From Diphasiastrum complanatum (taxonomy: Eukaryota > Streptophyta > Lycopodiopsida > Lycopodiales > Lycopodiaceae), in assembly GCA_029204225.1 (NCBI GenBank), contig CM055100.1, forward strand, positions 23,691,106 to 23,755,105: a stretch of DNA of 64,000 nt, in the 5' to 3' direction. Shown here in pieces: positions 59,986-64,000 of this stretch. Both the position numbers and the translations under genes were made by a program. How positions within the stretch are numbered: the stretch's first letter is position 1; each line of letters opens with the position of its first letter. Under the pieces are notes generated by a model, which searched no databases, had not been told where the DNA came from, and saw only the letters and a list, made by a program, of their open reading frames with translations.

Positions 59986-61285
59986 CAGAGAAATAGCATT
60001 CATTCTTGCATTGGTATGCAACATCCTACACTCTTCAGCTACTAATACACTGTGTAGCTTTTCTATAGTAGGCAAAGTGTCTTGGATTGCAAAGCTTTGG
60101 ACCATATTTGTAAAGCCACTCCCTAGACCATTTAGGACAATCTGAACAAGCTCACTATCTTGAATCTTCTCTCCAATGGAAGCTAACTCCCTATTAAGAG
60201 ACTTGATTCTTAGCACATAATCTTGTGCACTCTCATCACTCCTCTTCATGCTTTGTAGAATCTGATTCCTAAGCATGAGTGTGAAAAGTACAGTACTAAG
60301 GACCATAAATGGATCTTTGAATGATCCACAAGGTGATTGTATGCTTGTTAAACAATCTATCAGAAACTAGTCATCAGAAAACAAGATCTAGTTTAGCAGC
60401 TTGATAGGAAACAAGTAGAGACAATCAAAGCATTGATCAAATAGTCTAATCCAACTCCACACGTGTGGAAATAAGGCTGTAGTACGGCCTGTAGACAGTG
60501 TTTACAAAGTGCCAAAGCTGGGTTTTATTGGAAAAATAGAGTAATCACCATACAATGAGAGGAAACTCGAGTTTCTCCTTGAGGCTCAAAAAAGTTTCTA
60601 TCTTCTCACTATGGAGAATGGGAATACATAGAAAACACACTTCCTTTGCAAAGTTAGGTGAAAATCCAGCATGTAATAAGGAAGTAGACTCCACTTTCTT
60701 GCCCTAATGTGAAAACCCTAGCCTAGCTCCAAGAGTCATGCTTGGTAGGTGCATGGTAGGTACAAATCTCATCATAAATCATGGTCTAGATCCTACAAAG
60801 TAGGAATCACTACCAAATAGACACAACCACTCCTCTTGACTCGTGGTAACCTACTTTAGGTGTGTATGTACAAGTGGCACTTTGGCCATTGAAGTAACCA
60901 ACAAACAATATTGACAAAATGTACAATATTCTACATGGCTAGATTTGCCAATGTAGGCAATTTTTCACAATGAGAATCCTCGAAGTGTTACTAGACTCAT
61001 AGATAGATTTTAAAGATTCCCAAGCCTCTTTAGCACTCTTACATGATGATACTTCCCTTAAAAGATCATTGCTTACATTCATCTTAATACAGTGAAGTGC
61101 AAGCCTAGACCTCTTCTTGTATCTCACTAATTCCTGTGCACCTAGAGGTTCATCTCATCATCTATTAGAAACTCATAAAGATCCTGGAGAACCATTAGTG
61201 ACTCCATCCTCACTTTCCAAATAGCATAATTGGTAGAATTTAACCTCTCACTAGCTTCTAGAAGGTAGGCTCCCACTGATCCCAT
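59986..61285 (-). pseudogene. copia gag of the disabled element
   Basis: ATG at 61285 opens GAYLLEASERLNSTNYAIWK, then a frameshift near 61140 leads into RYKKRSRLALHCIKMNVSND. The ORF is cut at SNTSRIL by the solo LTR (60280-60969) and continues with QILQSMKRSDESAQDYVLRI and LNGLGSGFTNMVQSFAIQ to a TAG at 59983-59985. Confidence 0.93.
60280..60969 (-). mobile_element. Solo LTR of the same family inside gag
   Basis: 690 bp, closely matching both LTRs of the host element, flanked by a perfect 5-bp duplication ATGAG (60275-60279 and 60970-60974). The gag reading resumes on the far side once LTR and one duplication copy are discounted. It therefore arose by a separate insertion followed by LTR-LTR recombination. 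Confidence 0.98.
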
Positions 61286-61505
61286 CTTACTAGCAAGATT
61301 CTACACACAAGATATAGATTTGTTGTACCTGAAACTCACAAAGGTTTCTAACTTGCAGTGTTTCACTCAAATGTTGACTTCTAATCCAACAAATGGATTT
61401 ATAATCACAGTTCTATCACTCCCTCACAAGCTGGAATGAAGATAAGATGAGATGAAAACTACACTCAAGCAAATCTTGCGAATCTTGGCTATTCTTGGAC
61501 AAAAA

Positions 61506-61709
<204 letters not shown>

Positions 61710-62089
61710 TTCACTTTGATGTACTTTCAAGACCTGGTTTCCACTTTAAGAAGGTCTAAAATCAGCCTAGATTAATTATTTTTCATGAAACAAATTCAAA
61801 ACTAATCAATGGCAAGTGATCTTGGTAGCTTATCCTAGGATTTGCACCAAAAATTACATCAAACTGACACCAGATGAATTTTCTATGATCCAATGAATAT
61901 GGGTTATTAAATGCTGGTTCAGAGATGCCCACACGTGTGAACAGTACGGATTTTGATCCTGAAAAAGTTTGGGATCAAATCCCCTCACCAAAACCTGGAT
62001 ACCAGCTCGCCCTTCCAATACTAGCTTTTTGCACCAGAACCTGCTAAAACTAGATTAGATTCAAACACATATCAATGGCCTTGTACTTG

Positions 62090-62101
62090 GCTCTGATACC
62101 A
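62090..62101 (-). other. Primer binding site (initiator tRNA-Met) of the disabled element
   Basis: TGGTATCAGAGC on the minus strand beside the 5' LTR. Confidence 0.95.
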
Positions 62102-62792
62102 TGTGAAAAGTACAGTACTAAGGACCATAAATGGATCTTTGAATGATCCACAAGGTGATTGTATGCTTGTTAAACAATCTATCAGAAACTAGTCATCAGA
62201 AAACAAGATCTAGTTTAGCAGCTTGATAGGAAACAAGTAGAGACAATCAAAGCATTGATCAATTAGTATAATCCAACTCCACACGTGTGGAAATAAGGCT
62301 GTAGTACGGCCTGTAGACAGTGTTTACAAAGTGCCAAAGCTGGGTTTCATTGGAAAAATAGAGTAATCACCATACAATGAGAGGAAACTCGAGTTTCTCC
62401 TTGAGGCTCCACAAAGTTTCTATCTTCTCACTATGGAGAATGGGAATACATAGTGAAACACACTTCCTTTGCAAAGTTAGGTGAAAATACAGCATGTAAT
62501 AAGGAAGTAGACTCCACTTTCTTGCCCTAATGTGAAAACCCTAGCCTAGATCCAAGAGTCATGCTTGGTAGGTGCATGGTAGGTACAAATCTCATCATAA
62601 ATCATGGTCTAGATCCTAAAAAGTAGGAATCACTACCAAATAGACACAACCACTCCTCTTGACTCGTGGTAACCTACTTAAGGTGTGTATGTACAAGTGG
62701 CACTTTGGCCATTGAAGTAACCAACAAACAATATTGACAAAATGTACAATATTCTACATGGCTAGATTTGCCAATGTAGGCAATTTTTCACA
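62102..62792 (-). repeat. 5' LTR of the disabled copia element
   Basis: TGTGAAAAATTGCC to ACTTTTCACA on the minus strand. Palindrome CCACACGTGTGG at 62279-62290 and GTACGGCCTGTAGAC just after. Confidence 0.97.
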
Positions 62793-63674
62793 CTCCTCCT
62801 CAAATGGATGTCCAATAAGTTGCATGTTGGTGAAGCCTTCTGTCATTTCCTAAAATAATGGAATTGTTGTATAGGTTTTGACTCCACTCAACAAAATCAA
62901 GTGACTATAAAGGTGGTAGCACATCTTAAACATTGTTTGTCAAGATCATCTCTAGAATGTATCGTTCTTTGATTTTTGGCTTTTCTATGTTCTATCACTC
63001 ATGAAAAAAGAATATATTAGACAAGATGTTGTTGGCTTACTAAGAAATGTCAAATTTATGAAAATTGAGTTGTAGCTTAATAAGAAATGTCAAGTTTGTG
63101 AAATTCAAATGTCAAGATTCGATCAATCATTCATTATAAAACTTGTTGATGCAAAGTAACAAAAGGATAAACTACCAAATAACAATGCATCAGTATCTTT
63201 CTTCCAAAGACATAAAAGATCCACACAAGATTAAAAATTTGATTTTGGTACATTATAAAAATCACATCCACGATAGGAGATGCACTTCCTTTATGTTCTA
63301 AAACTTGGCTATGGATAATGTATAGCCACTTCCTTCTCTGCAATTTATCAACAAATGAGAGTATGCAAAATGAGAAGTGTTTGGCCTTACTTATAGTGTC
63401 TTGTAGGCGGCATTTTGAAATTTCTAGATTAGGCTTCCATTTCGCCAAATGCAAATCTTAGCTATCTATTCCTATCAATGGTCTAGATTCAATTACACAT
63501 CAACTAACCAATAGAAATGCAATGTATATTGGCCAAATGAAAAAATATTATCGGAGAAATGAAGTCAACTCATTCCTTGTTGGTTCCGCATGTGTGAGGA
63601 CTACACTTGATTTTGTTCAATTTTTGTTTTGGCCTCCAAATTGGCCTCAAGTTGATATTTTCTTACGTTTCACA
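62793..63674 (-). mobile_element. Junction and putative copia 3' LTR fragment
   Basis: Starts with CTCCTCCTCAAAT, identical to the purine-tract complement of the preceding family, then unrelated sequence. It ends TTACGTTTCACA at 63674 followed by TCCCCCTCAAATCC, a pyrimidine run that fits a polypurine tract next to a minus-strand 3' LTR. The left LTR boundary cannot be set. Confidence 0.45.
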
Positions 63675-63719
63675 TCCCCCTCAAATCCAGCTTACAAACT
63701 TTGAATTTAGATTTGTCTT

Positions 63720-63846
63720 TTATGCCAAAGAAAACCTGTGCTTCTCAAACAACCCTTTGCCTAGTGGTTTTTTGGAAATAGTAGCAACACAATCAGTTTG
63801 AGATACATGATAAAGATCTACCTCTTTAGAAAGAACCTTCTCTCAA
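63720..63846 (-). pseudogene. copia RNase H C-terminus fragment
   Basis: Minus strand reads EKVLSKEVDLYHVSQTDCVA, then SKKPLGKGLFEKHRFSLA and a stop. This matches the copia polyprotein end (compare REQVLAKEIKLEHVPSKECV in the complete element). It is cut at 63846, where LTR-like sequence with TATGGCCTGTAGAC begins. Confidence 0.85.
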
Positions 63847-64000
63847 TAAAGTACTTTGGACCATAATTAATCGAAAGAGATGTACACCCCACGCACATGT
63901 GAAATAGTACTCATCAGTATGGCCTGTAGACAACAAATGATGTTAAGAACACTTAGTTCTTGATTAGATCCAAAAACAATCAATGTAAATAGTGTAGAAG
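63847..64000. other. LTR-like fragment at the window edge
   Basis: CACGCACATGTGAAATAGTAC and CAGTATGGCCTGTAGACAAC resemble the palindrome-plus-GTACGGCCTG module of the copia LTRs in this window. Too short to define. Confidence 0.45.

Overview
This is a land-plant nuclear window. It has spliced genes with GT-AG introns, a plastid-type fructose-bisphosphate aldolase with a transit peptide, a plant cohesin kleisin, and a dense nest of Ty1/copia LTR retrotransposons primed by initiator tRNA-Met (TGGTATCAGAGC next to most LTRs). The sequence alone does not let me name the species. Little of the window is host gene; the rest is transposon, transposon wreckage, microsatellite and AT-rich sequence.

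Layout. 1-4283 (+): the last nine exons of a RAD21/SCC1-type cohesin subunit whose 5' part lies outside the window. About 4.3-6.5 kb: intergenic, with a CT microsatellite. 6.5-14.3 kb (-): a non-coding LTR element (LARD-like). 14.9-19.0 kb (-): a leucine-rich-repeat receptor pseudogene split by a gag-only copia element with a perfect CTGGG target duplication. 19-22.3 kb: AT-rich degenerate long tandem repeats, a foreign GC-rich insert and a 44-bp hairpin repeat. 22.35-25.7 kb: a three-exon fragment of an unrecognised gene fused to a dead copia pol piece, which is joined head-on to the 5' end of another copia element. 25.8-27.4 kb: an unrecognised decayed gene. 27.5-29.4 kb: a gag-protease-only copia remnant. 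31.45-34.2 kb: a short-LTR copia remnant. 34.3-35.08 kb: a decayed ORF that may be a reverse transcriptase. 35.08-39.52 kb: a 3'-truncated copia element. 39.8-44.2 kb: no gene seen. 44195-46749 (-): an intact six-exon plastid aldolase gene. 47.2-47.6 kb: a degenerate short repeat. 48.4-49.6 kb: a copia protease-integrase remnant. 49667-55527 (-): a complete copia element with one intact 1316-codon ORF, LTRs differing at one base, and a perfect CGAAC target duplication. 55909-62792 (-): a second nearly full-length copia element, disabled by point lesions and by a solo LTR of its own family in gag. 62.8-64 kb: remnants of a further copia element.

The two convincing host genes are unrelated in function: sister-chromatid cohesion, and the Calvin cycle/plastid glycolysis. 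The rest records layered insertions. LTR divergence (my hand counts) orders them: the 49.7-55.5 kb element is youngest (1/653), then the 55.9-62.8 kb element (about 1.3%), then the non-coding element (about 4%) and the gag-only element in the LRR gene (about 5%). A palindrome, CACACGTGTG, often next to GTACGGCCTG, recurs in LTRs and leaders of several families and is the most curious shared regulatory-looking signal. I found no RNA gene and no clearly novel multi-gene system.
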